The notes under the pieces: generated by a model
Seen by the model: only the letters and a program-made list of their open reading frames with translations
Database searches by the model: none
Told to the model about the DNA's origin: nothing
In this document: positions 34,055 to 45,976 of the stretch, piece after piece
Numbering within the stretch: position 1 is the stretch's first letter
Layout of the letters: every line of letters begins with the position of its first letter
Assembly (NCBI RefSeq): GCF_029168945.1
Contig: NC_083602.1
Location: forward strand, 12,459,850 to 12,523,849
DNA length: 64,000 nucleotides
Direction: 5' to 3'
Origin: Cannabis sativa
Taxonomy: Eukaryota; Streptophyta; Magnoliopsida; Rosales; Cannabaceae
Translations under genes and position numbers: made by a program

Positions 34055-36074
34055 TGTAACGCCCTGTTCAACAGGGACGCCACGTGTGTGCACTTTATTT
34101 AAAATACCAATAATTATATAAGATGTAATTATACTAAAAGTGTGGGTAATTAAATTTTTGATAGTTAAAACTCAACCTTTAAACTGTTTAACAAAAGATA
34201 AGTAACATGATTTATGGGGTCCCCCTGTTTTCAAAATATTTACAAACTGGTTTCAAAGTACTTTACAACATAAGCTTTATATTTTCCAAAATACAATCAA
34301 AATAGAGCATCCTGTAAATCGGTCGCCTACTACCGGTATGTACATTGCTGCTGCGACCATAACTCATGGTTGTTCGACTTTAGCCTTTCCTTTACCTGCA
34401 CCATAAAGCACCAGTGAGTCACAGAGACTCAGCAAGAAAGTGATCAAAACAATAATTGAAAGAAAATGATTATCAACTTAATCTCATGCCATTATGCATA
34501 CTCACTATTTGATAATAATAAGCATTCCCTTAAACATCTCACATTCCTGGTACTTAATAAAGTACCACTTTTTACCACTCGTTACATACGAGCTGAATAT
34601 GTCACTATCGTTGCCCGATAAAGCAACCGATAAGTAAGAAACCTAACCGCGGTTTCAAGAGTAATTACTCATAACGGTAATAACCGTTTCCAACCCTAGG
34701 TCATAACCTAGGCTTAATAAGCTTTAATCAACATCATGATAATAATTAAGGTCACCTCCATTCATTCATCGATTTTTAACCACATACGGTGCTTACCACT
34801 TTTCTTACCTTAATTCAGGAGTCAAGAATATGGCCGACCTGGGTGGAAAAACAAGCTAGACAATCCCGGTCCTATGTCACGACAATTGAAACACAATAAA
34901 TACCTTAACATAATATTCCGGATTAAAACCCTAATTTAAAACCGATTAGACTTAGCCTTCACCATCTATATAATAATTCAAATAACTCAAAATTATTCAA
35001 AGGCAGGTACTAGGTTCAACCCCGAGCTAAACACGGATCAGAGAAAAACCCGAGAATTTTTCCCGCCGTGAACCGGTCGACCGGTTCTGATACAGCAGAA
35101 CCAACCGGTCGACCGGTTGCTGCCAGACCAGAAAAATTCTGGTTTTTCTCCTCCAGCTCGAACCAAAACCATTTCAAACCTAATTTGCACTTCCAGAACA
35201 GTTTAATATACCAAATATAACATATTCAACACATCATTTAATCACAATTCACCATTTAACTCAAAATCAACATCTTACTTGACAATTTGCATAAAAACAT
35301 CACTTTCAACACCTATTTAATTGAACAGCCCTTAATCTCACTCAATCTTCATTCAAACAAGTTTCAAATCAACCCTAAGAACCTACCCTAACCTCAGTTT
35401 ATACCCCAGCTCAGGATTAAATGAAAACCTTACCAAAACCTAACTAAACTCAAAGAAATTAATTAAGGGAAGAGTAGATGGATCATACCTTCACTTAGCT
35501 AGCTTCTAGGGTTAGGATTAGCTCAAGAAATTGAAGAAAAGAAATGAGTTTTCCTTGGTTTCCAGCTGCCTCAAGAATCGGCAAGAGAGGAAGAAGAAGA
35601 AGAGCTTGAAGTTATGTGTTTTTACTTGCTTTCTTGCCTTGGAAGCAACTTAAATAAGGTTTCTCTCTTTTTTTTTTTTTTTTTTTTTTACTAACAATCA
35701 GCCCACCAACAATTGAAAAGTCAAGAAGTCAAAACATAAAAAGAAAAATGACTAATTTACCCTTAAAAAAAACTTAAACTAAAATTATAACCTAGGGGCA
35801 TTTTGGTAATTTTTACTAACTCCTCAATCCGACATTCTAATAAAATTCTAACTTAATCCGGGATATTCTCAAAATAATTCTTTCATTTAATGTCGTGACA
35901 TTGCTAACCACATAGCTAAATTTCCACAATTACCGGGCCCAAAATAACGTATTTCATTAATTAATTGCTCAACAATTACCTAAGTAAGATCATAATCCTA
36001 CTTCATTTCCCAAGTAATTACATATTTAATAAAATATGTCCATTTAAATATTATTTATTTTCTGGGATATTACA
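34055..36074 (-). repeat. 3' LTR of the chromovirus
   Basis: 2020 bp. On plus it reads TGTAACGCCCTG..GGGATATTACA. It carries a long T-run (about 35668-35690), a microsatellite-like GAAGAA stretch, and a cluster of 16-bp palindromes at 35071-35118. It is nearly identical to the split 5' LTR except for concentrated differences at about 34314-34336 and 35061-35135. No gene. Confidence 0.92.
35071..35118. promoter_or_regulatory. Twin 16-bp palindromes in the chromovirus LTR
   Basis: AACCGGTCGACCGGTT occurs at 35071-35086 and 35103-35118, 32 bases apart. The spacer itself contains arms GGTTCTG and CAGAACC, so the whole block is an imperfect large inverted repeat. In the 5' LTR the first copy is intact (51767-51782) and the second is degraded (51799-51815). 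Function unknown; candidate protein-binding site or structured RNA. Confidence 0.6.
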
Positions 36075-36110
36075 ACTATCCCCCACTTATAGGAATTTCG
36101 TCCTCGAAAT

Positions 36111-36829
36111 TTACCTGAAAAGCTCGGGATACAACTCCCGCATCTGCGACTCTAACTCCCAAGTCGCTTCTTCAACTTTACTGTTCCGCCACAGCACTTT
36201 AACTAGTGGAATAGTCTTGTTCCGCAACACCTTTTCTTTTCTGTCTAAGATCTGTACTGGTTGTTCTTCATATGACAGGTCGGTTTGAAGCTCAATGTCT
36301 TCATAACTTAAGATATGAGTTGTATCAGATACATATTTCCGAAGCATCGAGACATGAAACACGTTATGAACCCCAGATAAAGCAGGAGGTAGAGCCAACC
36401 GATAAGCTACCTGGCCTACTTTCTCAAGAATCTCAAATGGACCAATAAATCTGGGACTCAACTTTCCCTTCTTCCCGAACCTTCGAATTCCCTTCATTGG
36501 GGACACCCGAAGAAAAACAAAATCCCCAACTTGGAATTCAACATCTCTACGTTTTGGATCTGCGTAGCTTTTCTGTCTACTTTGGGAAGCAAGCATACGA
36601 GCTCGAATCTTCTCAATAGCCTCGCTCGTTCTTTGGACAGCTTCAGGTCCAAGGTACCTACGTTCACCAGCCTCATCCCAGTGAATAGGTGATCGACATT
36701 TCCTTCCATAAAGCATCTCATACGGAGCCATGCCAACGGTACTCTGATAACTATTGTTATAAGAAAACTCAATCAGAGGTAGGTACTTGTTCCAAGAACC
36801 TTCAAAGTCCATTATACATGCCCTCAACA
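36111..36829 (-). pseudogene. Chromovirus integrase C-terminus with chromodomain-like tail
   Basis: The minus-strand frame begins in the late catalytic region ([20 protein letters not shown]), passes the ETYNNSYQS-like segment FSYNNSYQSTVGMAPYEML, then GDFVFLRVSP and FIGPFEIL (the SH3-like C-terminal domain), and ends in a chromodomain-like module (PVQILDRKEKVLRNKTIPLV..VLWRN..EEATWELE). In chromoviruses that tail directs integration to particular chromatin. The catalytic D, D, E core is not present: an internal deletion joins this piece directly to RT/RNase H at 36821-36829. Confidence 0.85.
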
Positions 36830-37638
36830 AATCTCCGGTAATACCCTGCTAACCCCAGGAAACTTCTAACTTCAGTTGCTGACTTAGGTCGAGGCCAGTC
36901 ACGCACTGCTTCAACCTTTACTGGATCCACTAAAATACCATCTTTACTCACCACATGCCCCAAGAAACTCACCTGAGGTAACCAAAATTCACATTTCTTA
37001 AATTTGGCATACAACTTATGCTCCCTGAGACGTTGTAATACCATTCGAAGATGTCTTTCGTGAGTCTCTTCCGAGTCTGAATAAATTAGAATATCATCGA
37101 TAAAGACAATAACAAAATCATCCAGAAAATCTTTGAACACTCGGTTCATCAAGTCCATAAATGCTGCCGGGGCATTTGTTAATCCGAAGGACATTACCAG
37201 GAATTCATAATGACCATACCGGGTCCGAAAAGCTGTCTTGGGAATATCCTCCTCTCGAATCCTCAGTTGGTGATAACCAGATCGAAGATCAATTTTAGAA
37301 AAGACAGTTTTACCCTGCAACTGATCAAATAAATCATCTATTCTTGGCAGAGGGTACTTGTTCTTCATTGTTAATTTGTTTAACTCCCGATAATCTATAC
37401 ACATTCGTAATGTTCCATCTTTCTTTTTCACAAACAAAACTGGTGCACCCCATGGTGAAGTACTAGGTCTAGTAAATTTTAAATCCATCATCCCCTGTAA
37501 TTGAACTTTTAACTCTTTCAGCTCTGCAGGTGCCATCCTGTAGGGAGCTTTCGATACAGGCTCAGCTCCTGGTATTAAATCAATCTCAAAATCAATTTCA
37601 CGTTTTGGTGGCAACCCTGGTAACTCTTCTGGGAACAC
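36821..37638 (-). pseudogene. Chromovirus reverse transcriptase
   Basis: The minus-strand frame contains the RT landmarks in order: [57 protein letters not shown], the catalytic [26 protein letters not shown], and [15 protein letters not shown]. It then runs straight into integrase sequence in the wrong frame (RNase H missing). The stop at the left is an effect of the deletion. The enzyme would copy genomic RNA into cDNA in the virus-like particle. Confidence 0.9.
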
Positions 37639-38126
37639 ATCCAGAAATTCTCAAACCACTGGGACATGCTCCGGTCCCGCTAGTGGTTCCCTGGAAATAT
37701 CCACAACACTTGCCAAGAAACCAATGCACCCTTCACACAACAAATCCCTTGCCTTAAGGGCTGAAATTAAGGGAATCCGAGATCCTTGCATCTTACCCAC
37801 AAATACAAAGGGGTCCTCGCCCTCAGGCTGAAAAGTCACCATCTTTCTTTTACAATCAATGGTGGCGTTGTATTTAGCAAGCCAATCCATCCCCAAAATA
37901 ACATCAAAATCCTCCAGATTTAATTCTATCAGATCAACTGATAACTCCCTTCCTTCCACAAACACTGGAAGGGATCGAACCCACTCCCGCCGGAGATAAC
38001 CAACTCCCCAGTAGGCAACAAGGTTCCAAAACCTCTAGAAAGCACATCACTAGGTTTATTCAGCTGCTCAATTATTCTACTTGAAATATAAGAATGCGTC
38101 GCACCAGAATCAATTAACACAGTCAA
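37639..38126 (-). pseudogene. Chromovirus aspartic protease
   Basis: The N-terminal half has the active-site triplet in VLIDSGATHSYI (D-S-G). The second half continues in another frame from about 37965 with LEDFDVILGMDWLAKYNA and IDCKRKMVTF, typical of gypsy protease before RT. Frameshifts near 37940-37970 and at the Gag border near 38110-38130, plus a stop at 37651, separate it from its neighbours. Family role: cutting the polyprotein. Confidence 0.8.
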
Positions 38127-39314
38127 TAAAGTACCAGCAACAGAAAGCCGACTCCGTCACAAGAGAAGGACCAGCATCAGCCTCAGCTTGAGTCAGGGCA
38201 AATACTCGGGCAGGAGCGGGTGTATCATCCTTCTTTTGCTCTAACCGTAGCAATTGTGGACAATTTCTCTTCATATGACCCACCATTCCACAGTGGAAAC
38301 AGGCCCTAGCCTGACACTCGCCCAGGTGATGCCTTTTACACCTCGGACATTCAGGAAAAGTCCGCCAATTTTCGTTTCCACTACGACGGAAACCTTGGTT
38401 ACCCTGGAATCTTTTGTTTGGGCCTGCCGCTGATGATTCACTAGGTCTTTTCCTGCGGTCACCAAGATCAGTACCCCTACCCGAACCACACTCGCCGTTT
38501 GTTTCCATGAATCTCTTCTCGGCAATATTTTTCTTTCGTATCCGAGCCTCCGCACCCTCAGAAACTAAAGCCAACTCAACTATCTGAGCATAAGTTTGGG
38601 CAACCCCCGGTTGTTTAGAAGCAACAATCACATCCCGGGCGATGTGTTCATCCAGCCCCCGAATAAACTTTGCTTTTCTAGCAGCTTCAGTAGCCACCTC
38701 ATCTTAGGCAAACTTTGCCAGTCGATCAAACTTAGTAGCATACTCTGTCACAGTCATACTACTCTGAGTTAACCGTATAAACTCTTCTGCCTTTGCTGCC
38801 TTAATAGACTCATTATAATACTTCTCAAAAAATAAGGCCCGAAAAGTTTCCCAGGTCATATTATTCAGATCATGGCCCTGAGATACAATCTCCCACCAAA
38901 TACGGGCATCATCTCGTAGCATATAGGTAGCACACCTGACCCGGTCATTATCTTCAACTCGCATAAAATCGAAAATGGATGTTATCATACTCATCCATTG
39001 CTCCGCTTTGAGTGGATCAGCACCACCCTCAAACACTGGCGGGTTCTGCTTCCTGAACCGTTCATACAATGGTTCTAAACGATTCACTGCATCCGGTGGC
39101 ACTACTAGAGGTGCCGGAGGATCAGATTCGCATTTAGAGCAGCCGAGCTCGCCGCTCTCTTAATTCTCCGATTTGCTCACCCGCCGCCGAATAGTTTCTT
39201 GCATAGAAGATATAACTGTTCCCAATTAGGTGGTGGTAAAGGGTTCTCACCCTCACCGGCAGCCCCGAGCCCAGCTAGCTCGCGGGCACCCCTACCAGTC
39301 CGCCTTGGGTGCAT
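38110..39314 (-). pseudogene. Chromovirus Gag
   Basis: It probably starts at 39314 (MHPRRTGRGARELAG), an initiation context usual for this group. The retrotransposon-gag core follows: QNPPVFEGGADPLKAEQWM, YMLRDDARIWWE, TWETFRALFFEKYYN, FIRLTQSSMTVTEYATKFDRLAKF. A zinc knuckle CFHCGMVGHMKRNC lies near the C-terminus (about 38290-38250). Broken by a stop or frame change at about 39177 and an in-frame TAA at 38704-38706. A frameshift follows the knuckle before protease. Confidence 0.85.
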
Positions 39315-39537
39315 AACTATACACCTGCGATCACATTCCAAGTAATAACAATACTGATAAGTATTTCCATATATTATAATCCTTCCCACAACATTCTGAT
39401 ATCGACATAATTCAAATAATCAGGTAATCAGAAAATTAACAAGCTATCTTTTAACTTAAAGCTTACTAAACCATGAGTCGATCAGGTCCTTGCAGCCAAT
39501 GTACATATCAAACCAGTCTTCAGGATCTAAAAACCTA

Positions 39538-39550
39538 GCTCTGATACCAT
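39538..39550 (-). promoter_or_regulatory. Primer-binding site of the chromovirus
   Basis: On the minus strand the 5' LTR ends ..GGCGTTACA, followed after two bases by ATGGTATCAGAGC (reverse of 39538-39550), matching the initiator-Met tRNA type. It confirms orientation and marks the inner end of the 5' LTR. Confidence 0.9.
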
Positions 39551-39996
39551 GTTGTAACGCCCTGTTCAACAGGGACGCCACGTGTGTGCACTTTATTTAA
39601 AATACCAATAATTATATAAGATGTAATTATACTAAAAGTGTGGGTAATTAAATTTTTGATAGTTAAAACTCAACCTTTAAACTGTTTAACAAAAGATAAG
39701 TAACATGATTTATGGGGTCCCCCTGTTTTCAAAATATTTACAAACTGGTTTCAAAGTACTTTACAACATAAGCTTTATATTTTCCAAAATACAATCAAAA
39801 TAGAGCATCCTGTAAACTGGGCTGCCTACGGCTGGTATGTACATTGCTGCTGCGACCATAACTCATGGTTGTTCGACTTTAGCCTTTCCTTTACCTGCAC
39901 CATAAAGCACCAGTGAGTCACAGAGACTCAGCAAGAAAGTGATCAAAACAATAATTGAAAGAAAATGATTATCAACTTAATCTCATGCCATTATGC

Positions 39997-41184
39997 TGTT
40001 AGGCTATTTTTAGCCTATGTTTTGGATCCAATTTATGTGCATTTTTAGCTGTGTTAGGACGGAATTACGCTTGTTTTCTATGTTTTCAGGTTCTTTGGAG
40101 TAAAAGAGGTCTCGGGTGCAGAAATTCATTGAAAGAAGTGCTGAGCCGAAGAAAAACTTAATTTCTGAGTTTTTGCATATCTGGCCGCGGCGATGAAGAG
40201 GCTCGCCGCGGCGAGATTCAACTTACAGAAAGTGCCTAAATTTGGCACATTCTCGCCGCGGCGAGAGGAAGTATGGCCGCGGCGAGATCCCGTACGGTCA
40301 GGGGTATTTTTGTCCGACGAACCCTAAAACTTAGTTATAAATAGAAAACTGCGATTGGAAGTGAAGGAGAGCGATTTGGAACCCTAAAACACAGCTGAGA
40401 GCGGCAGGAAGAGCATAGAGATTCAAGTGAAGATCCAGAATTCATCCTCAAACAGTTCTTTTCTTTATTCCTCTTTAATTTACTTATGTTGAATATTGTT
40501 ATAGGAATGGTTATGGATTTGTTTCTGAACTAAATTTCCCATTTAGGGAGGATGATGATTGTTGTTTAATGTTTTGCCTAGTTAATGTTTAATTACCATT
40601 CCTTAATTCTTGTGTGTGAAATTATCTTAGTTTGTGTTTAATTTCATGTTTAAGATTGATCACCTTGTGCATGTTCTATGATCTCAATTCAAAATCTGAA
40701 AAGTGAGAATTGAGAATGCTAAAATTAAGATAATCGATGTTCTATGTGAAACGAAAGTATTCACATGACTTATGTGACGAGTAGATTATTGCTTAATGCT
40801 GATTTCATGTTAGTTTAGTTAAGGAATTAATTAGATAACATGTGATTTAGAATCTAGAAGATCTGAAAGGAGCTAGGTTATTTTATAATCTGTCATTCAC
40901 TCCAAGAATAGGATAGTAATTAATCATTAACAATTTGGGTAAACAACAACAGGATTCTCCTCCCTATTGTCTCATCTTGCTAAACTTTAAACTGTGTTAT
41001 TAAGTTTTCTGAATTTCTTTCAAATTTTACTGTTTTTAAACCGTAATTGCTTTTGATTTACCGAATAGAATCATAAGTATAATTTAGTAGTACTTAATCC
41101 AATTCCCTGTGGGATCGACCTCACCTGTGTGAGATTTACTACTTGATTGCGTATACTTGCGTAGCGCTTAAAAATATAGCAACA
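39997..41184 (+). repeat. Athila 5' LTR
   Basis: 1188 bp, TGTTAGGCTATT..AAATATAGCAACA. The TATA box TATAAATA is at 40336-40343. A phased array of four CCGCGG palindromes lies 54-150 bases upstream of it (40185-40282). Apart from one early change, the differences from the 3' LTR sit in a stretch of roughly 120 bases (about 40272-40390). Confidence 0.95.
40185..40282. promoter_or_regulatory. Phased CCGCGG palindrome array (5' LTR U3)
   Basis: CCGCGG at 40185, 40206, 40256 and 40277: spacing 21, 50, 21. The middle two sit in the perfect 14-bp palindrome CTCGCCGCGGCGAG. After each 21-bp pair is a related segment containing CTTACAGAAA (seen after the first pair). The same arrangement is at 50187-50284 in the 3' LTR and, extended to three pairs, at 46827-46995. 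A regulatory role is inferred from position upstream of the TATA box. Confidence 0.7.
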
Positions 41185-41190
41185 AGTTTT

Positions 41191-41208
41191 TGGCGCCGTT
41201 GCCGGGGA
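41191..41208 (+). promoter_or_regulatory. Athila primer-binding site
   Basis: TGGCGCCGTTGCCGGGGA, six bases after the LTR end. This is the well-known Asp-tRNA-type primer site of Athila elements. Confidence 0.95.
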
Positions 41209-41332
41209 ATTGTTTAAAGATTAATATTACATAAAATTATACTAACTTCTACTTTGGTATATTTTCTCTTGCTGATTTTTCTAACCTTTTTCTTGCAATA
41301 TTTTCTTTATTTATTTCAGGAATCCTAAGTGC

Positions 41333-43270
41333 ATGCGCCGTCAAGGACAATCAGTCATATTACCAGTTGATCCTGAAATTGAGAAAACTTGCAGGAAGAA
41401 TCGAAAGAACAAGAGGCAAGAAAGAGTTTCAGCAACTGCTGAAACATCAGAAATCATGGCTGCCAATGTGAACAATAATGTTGGGAACAATGGGCGTAAT
41501 AATGGTAATAATGGTGGCGCTGTGGAAGATCAAGCTAATGGCCGTAGCTTGAGAGATTACATTCTCCCTACTCTGACGGGAGTGCAGTCATGTATTAGGC
41601 CACCGGCAGTGGATGCAAACAACTTCGAGATCAAACCTGCCATCCTTCAAATGGTGCAGTCTTCAGTTCAGTTTGGTGGTCTCCCTTCTGAGGATCCTAA
41701 TTTGCATCTCTCTAACTTCATGGAACTTTGTGAAACTTTTAAAGTTAATGGAGTTAGCGACGATGCCATTAGACTGAGGTTGTTTCCATTCTCGCTCAGA
41801 GAACGAGCCAAGAGTTGGTTGAATTCTTTGCCACCGAATTCTATTGCTACATGGAATGATCTGGCAACAAAATTCTTGTCAAAGTTCTTTCCTCCAGCTA
41901 AGTCTGCAAAGCTAAGAGGAGAAATCAACAATTTCTGCCAACAAGATAATGAATCTCTCTATGAGGCTTGGGAGAGGTTTAAAGATCTGATCAGGAGGTG
42001 TCCCCATCATGGTATAGAGAAGTGGATGCTGGTTCACAACTTCTACAACGGGTTGGTTGGTAATACTAGGACTCTAATAGATGCAGCAGCGGGCGGAGCT
42101 TTTATGAGAAAGAGTGCTAATGAGGCATATGATCTATTGGAGGAGATGGCTCTAAACAACCAGCAGTGGCCAACTGAAAGGAGTCAATCCAAGAAGGTAG
42201 CTGGTGTGTTAGAAGTCGATGCCATCACAAAGTTAACAGCTCAGGTTGAGGCATTGACTAAAATCATTGCAGGGCAAGCTAAGCAAGCCCAAATTGTTTG
42301 TGAGTTATGTGGAGGAAGTCATCACTTTTCGGAGTGCCAAGCAGATGTGGATGATTTGCCAATGGATGAAGCTAAGGCCATGGGGAATTTTTCACAGAAC
42401 AACAACAACAACAATTATGGGTTCAACCAGAATAACAACCGAAGAAACAGTGGGTTCTATCAACAAAGAAATCAGAACCAACAGTTTAATCAGCAACAAT
42501 CCTCTGGTGGAAGTTCTAGTTTGCAGACAGATTTACTGCTCCAATTCATGACTGAAACTAGATCTTCAATTAAAGACCTGCAGACTCAGATGGGCCAGCT
42601 AGCAACTCAGGTAGCAACCCGCCCTCAAGGAAATTTGCCTAGCACCACTGAAGTTAATCCTAAAGAAAACTGCAAGGCAATTACCCTGAGGAGCGGTAAG
42701 AAGTATGATGGGCCTGAGTTACCACAACCAGTTGAGGTAGATGTAGAAATAAATGCTCAACCAGTGCCGACACCAACACCGACAGCAGAAAAGGCTACTG
42801 ATAGCCCAGCACCACCACAACAATCTCCACCGATTAGTATTGATCATCATGTAAAGATACCCTATCCTCAGAGGCTGAGAAAGTCAAGCTTAGACAAGCA
42901 GTTCACCAAGTTTCTAGAAGTCTTCAAAAGACTTCACATTAACATTCCTTTTGCTGAAGCTCTAGAGCAGATGCCAAGTTATGTGAAGTTTATGAAGGAA
43001 ATTTTGTCAAAGAAGAGGAAGATGGAAGACTATGAGACAGTGGCTCTAACTGAAGAGTGTAGCGCTATTCTACAGAAGAAACTCCCTCCAAAACTCAGAG
43101 ATCCAGGGAGTTTCACTATTCCTTGTACTATTGGTAAAATTGAAGGGATAAATGCACTATGTGATTTGGGAGCCAGTATTAACTTAATGCCCTTGTCAGT
43201 GTTCAAAAGATTGCAGCTAGGTGAAGCAAAGCCAACTACTGTAACTCTTCAATTGCGTATCGATCGCTAG
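41333..43270 (+). pseudogene. Athila Gag and protease start
   Basis: 645 residues. The conserved Gag core lies at about 100-270 ([81 protein letters not shown]). A zinc-binding [13 protein letters not shown] follows at about 323-335, then Asn/Gln-rich and Pro-rich linkers. Protease begins near the C-terminus with the active-site motif [16 protein letters not shown] (D-L-G). The true phase shifts near 43255 by a single-base loss, after which the protein continues in the frame of the next segment, so this is a broken gag-pol rather than a separate gene. Confidence 0.9.
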
Positions 43271-44413
43271 CTCACCCTAGAGGAGTCATTGAGGATGTGT
43301 TAGTAAAGGTGGACAAGTTCATCTTCCCAGCTGATTTCATTGTTCTGGATATGGAAGAAGACAGTAATGTTCCTATCATTCTGGGGAGACCTTTCTTGGC
43401 AACAGGGAAAGCACTAATTGATGTTCAGAAAGGAGAGTTAAAGCTAAGGGTACAAGGAGATGAAGTTGTATTTAATGTACTCAAAGCAATGACCTATCCT
43501 ACAGCTAGTGACAACTGTTTTGCAATTGATGTGGTGGATCAGTTGGTGGAGACAAAGACACATGCTGAAGATCCTCTTAATCTGACTTTGGTACAAGAAG
43601 AGGTGGTAGAACAAGATGGTAAGGAAGCTTATGAATATGCTATGTGGCTCGATTCTTATGGACCGCTGAATAGAAAGTATTATGAAGAGTTAGGAGTCAT
43701 ACCAACAAAGCCTACCCCATCTACTGAAAAGCCTCCTCAACTAGAGTTAAAAGTCCTACCAGAGCATCTCAGGTATGAATATTTGGGTGAAAATAAGACA
43801 CTTCCTGTTATTGTGGCTTCTTCCCTATCTTCTGTAGAGACAGATAAGCTATTACGGGTTCTAAGGAAGCATTCAAAAGCCATTGGATGGACTTTAGCAG
43901 ATATTAAAGGGATCAGCCCTTCAACTGTAATGCATAGAATCTTAATGGAGGAAGGAGTGAAACCAACCATTGATGCACAACGTAGATTAAATCCACCAAT
44001 GAAGGAGGTTGTCAGAAAAGAAGTCTTGAAGTGGTTAGATGCAGGGGTAGCGTATCCTATTTCAGACAGTAAATGGGTGAGCCCAGTCCAAGTTGTTCCA
44101 AAGAAAGGAGGGATGACGGTGGTGAAGAATGAGAAGAATGAACTCATCCCAACTAGAACTGTCACGGGATGGAGAATTTGCATTGACTACCGAAAACTCA
44201 ACAAGGCCACAAGAAAAGATCACTTTCCACTCCCATTCATTGATCAGATGTTAGACAAGTTGGCAGGACAAGAGTACTATTGTTTCCTTGATGGATACTC
44301 AGGGTATCACCAAATAGCTATAGCACCGGAGGATCAAGAGAAAACAACATTCACATGTCCATATGGTACTTTTGCTTTTCGACGAATGCCATTTGGGCTA
44401 TGTAATGCTCCAA
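43256..44413 (+). pseudogene. Athila protease end and RT N-terminal half
   Basis: Continues the polyprotein in a new frame from '[30 protein letters not shown]' type protease sequence (start given only in part), through ILGRPFLATGKALIDV, a linker, and RT blocks MKEVVRKEVLKWLDAGVAYP, VSPVQVVPKKGGMTVV, RICIDYRKLN, FLDGYSGYHQIAI and [12 protein letters not shown]. Directly after NAP, near 44413-44420, a small insertion shifts the frame, and the next RT block resumes in the overlapping frame. Methionine 43297 is internal. Confidence 0.88.
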
Positions 44414-45976
44414 AGAACATTTCAGAGGTGTATGATGGCTATATTTTCAGATTTAATAGAAAAGTGCATCGAGGTGTTCATGGATGATTTTTCAGTGTTT
44501 GGCTCATCGTTTGACCAATGTCTGAGTAACTTGGAGTTGGTTTTAGCAAGATGTGAAGACTCTAATTTGGTGCTGAACTGGGAAAAGTGCCATTTCATGG
44601 TTACAGAAGGAATAGTGCTGGGACATAAAATCTCAAAAGAAGGTATTGAGGTTGACAGAGCCAAAGTATCTACAATTGAGAACTTGCCTCCTCCAATTTC
44701 AGTGAAGGGAGTTCGAAGCTTTTTGGGTCATGCCGGGTTTTATAGAAGATTTATCAAAGATTTCTCCAAAGTGGCCAAACCGCTATCCAATCTTCTTGCT
44801 AGTGGAGTACCTTTTGAATTTGGGAAAGATTGTCTTGAAGCATTCCAAATTCTCAAGGCGAAGTTAATCTCAGCACCGATTGTGACTACACCAAACTGGG
44901 AATTACCTTTTGAAATCATGTGCGATGCAAGTGATTATGCTATTGGAGCAGTTTTGGGACAACGGGTTGACAAGGTATTCAGAACCATTTATTATGCAAG
45001 CAAAACCTTGAATGATGCCCAACTAAACTACGCTACTACAGAAAAAGAGATGCTGGCCATAGTGTTTGCATGTGACAAATTTCGACCCTACTTAATTGGT
45101 AATAAAGTGATAGTGTATACAGATCATTCTGCAATCAAGTACTTGATGACTAAGAAGGATGCCAAACCAAGACTAATTCGATGGGTTCTTCTTTTGCAAG
45201 AATTTGATCTAGACATAAAAGACAAGAAGGGTACAGAGAACCTGGTAGCAGATCACTTGTCAAGACTAGAGCTGGAAGAAAGTCAGAATACAAAAGAGGT
45301 ACAAATAAATGAACAATTTCCCGATGAACAACTCTTTAGTGTGAGGGAAAGTCTGATGGTACCATGGTATGCTGATTATGTTAACTTCTTGGCTGCCAAT
45401 ATCACTCCTCCTGAGCTATCTCGACAACAACTAAAGAAGTTCTTTTCTGAGGTGAAACATTACTATTGGGAAGAGCCAATCCTCTACAAGCACTGTGCAG
45501 ATCAGATAATAAGAAGGTGTGTGCCTGAAGAGGAGATGTACTCTATTCTTAATCACTGTCATGCTTTACCATGTGGGGGACACTTCAGTGGAACTAGAAC
45601 AGCTGCCAAGGTGTTGCAAAGTGGATTCTTTTGGCCTACGCTTTTCAAAGACGCTAGTACTTTTGTGAAGGCATGTGATCGTTGTCAGCGTACAGGAAAC
45701 ATCTCAAGGAGAAACGAAATGCCTTTGACAGGAATCTTGGAAGTAGAATTGTTTGATGTATGGGGGATAGATTTTATGGGTCCTTTTCCTTCATCGTTTA
45801 GCAATCTATACATCCTATTAGCTGTGGATTACGTATCAAAATGGGTGGAAGCTGCAGCCACACCAGCTAATGATGGTAAAACAGTCCTTCGGTTCCTTCA
45901 AAAGAACATATTCACTCGGTTTGGAACTCCCCGAGCAATCATAAGCGATGAAGGGAGTCACTTTTGCAACAAATAA
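44414..45976 (+). pseudogene. Athila RT C-terminal half, RNase H and integrase core
   Basis: RT resumes as [21 protein letters not shown] with the catalytic MDDFSVFG. RNase H follows (about 44,915-45,250) with [27 protein letters not shown] and TDHSAIKYL. Integrase starts with the zinc finger [16 protein letters not shown] and CDRCQRTGN, then the core with [12 protein letters not shown] and SDEGSHF (first two catalytic Asp). The frame stops at a TAA at 45974-45976, a position where the family usually has Gln (CAA), so a C-to-T change is likely. Confidence 0.9.

Noticed and set aside
43250..43275. Programmed frameshift between Athila Gag/protease segments
   Set aside because: The break lies inside the protease domain, not at a domain border, and no slippery heptamer with a structure is evident; a one-base loss is simpler.
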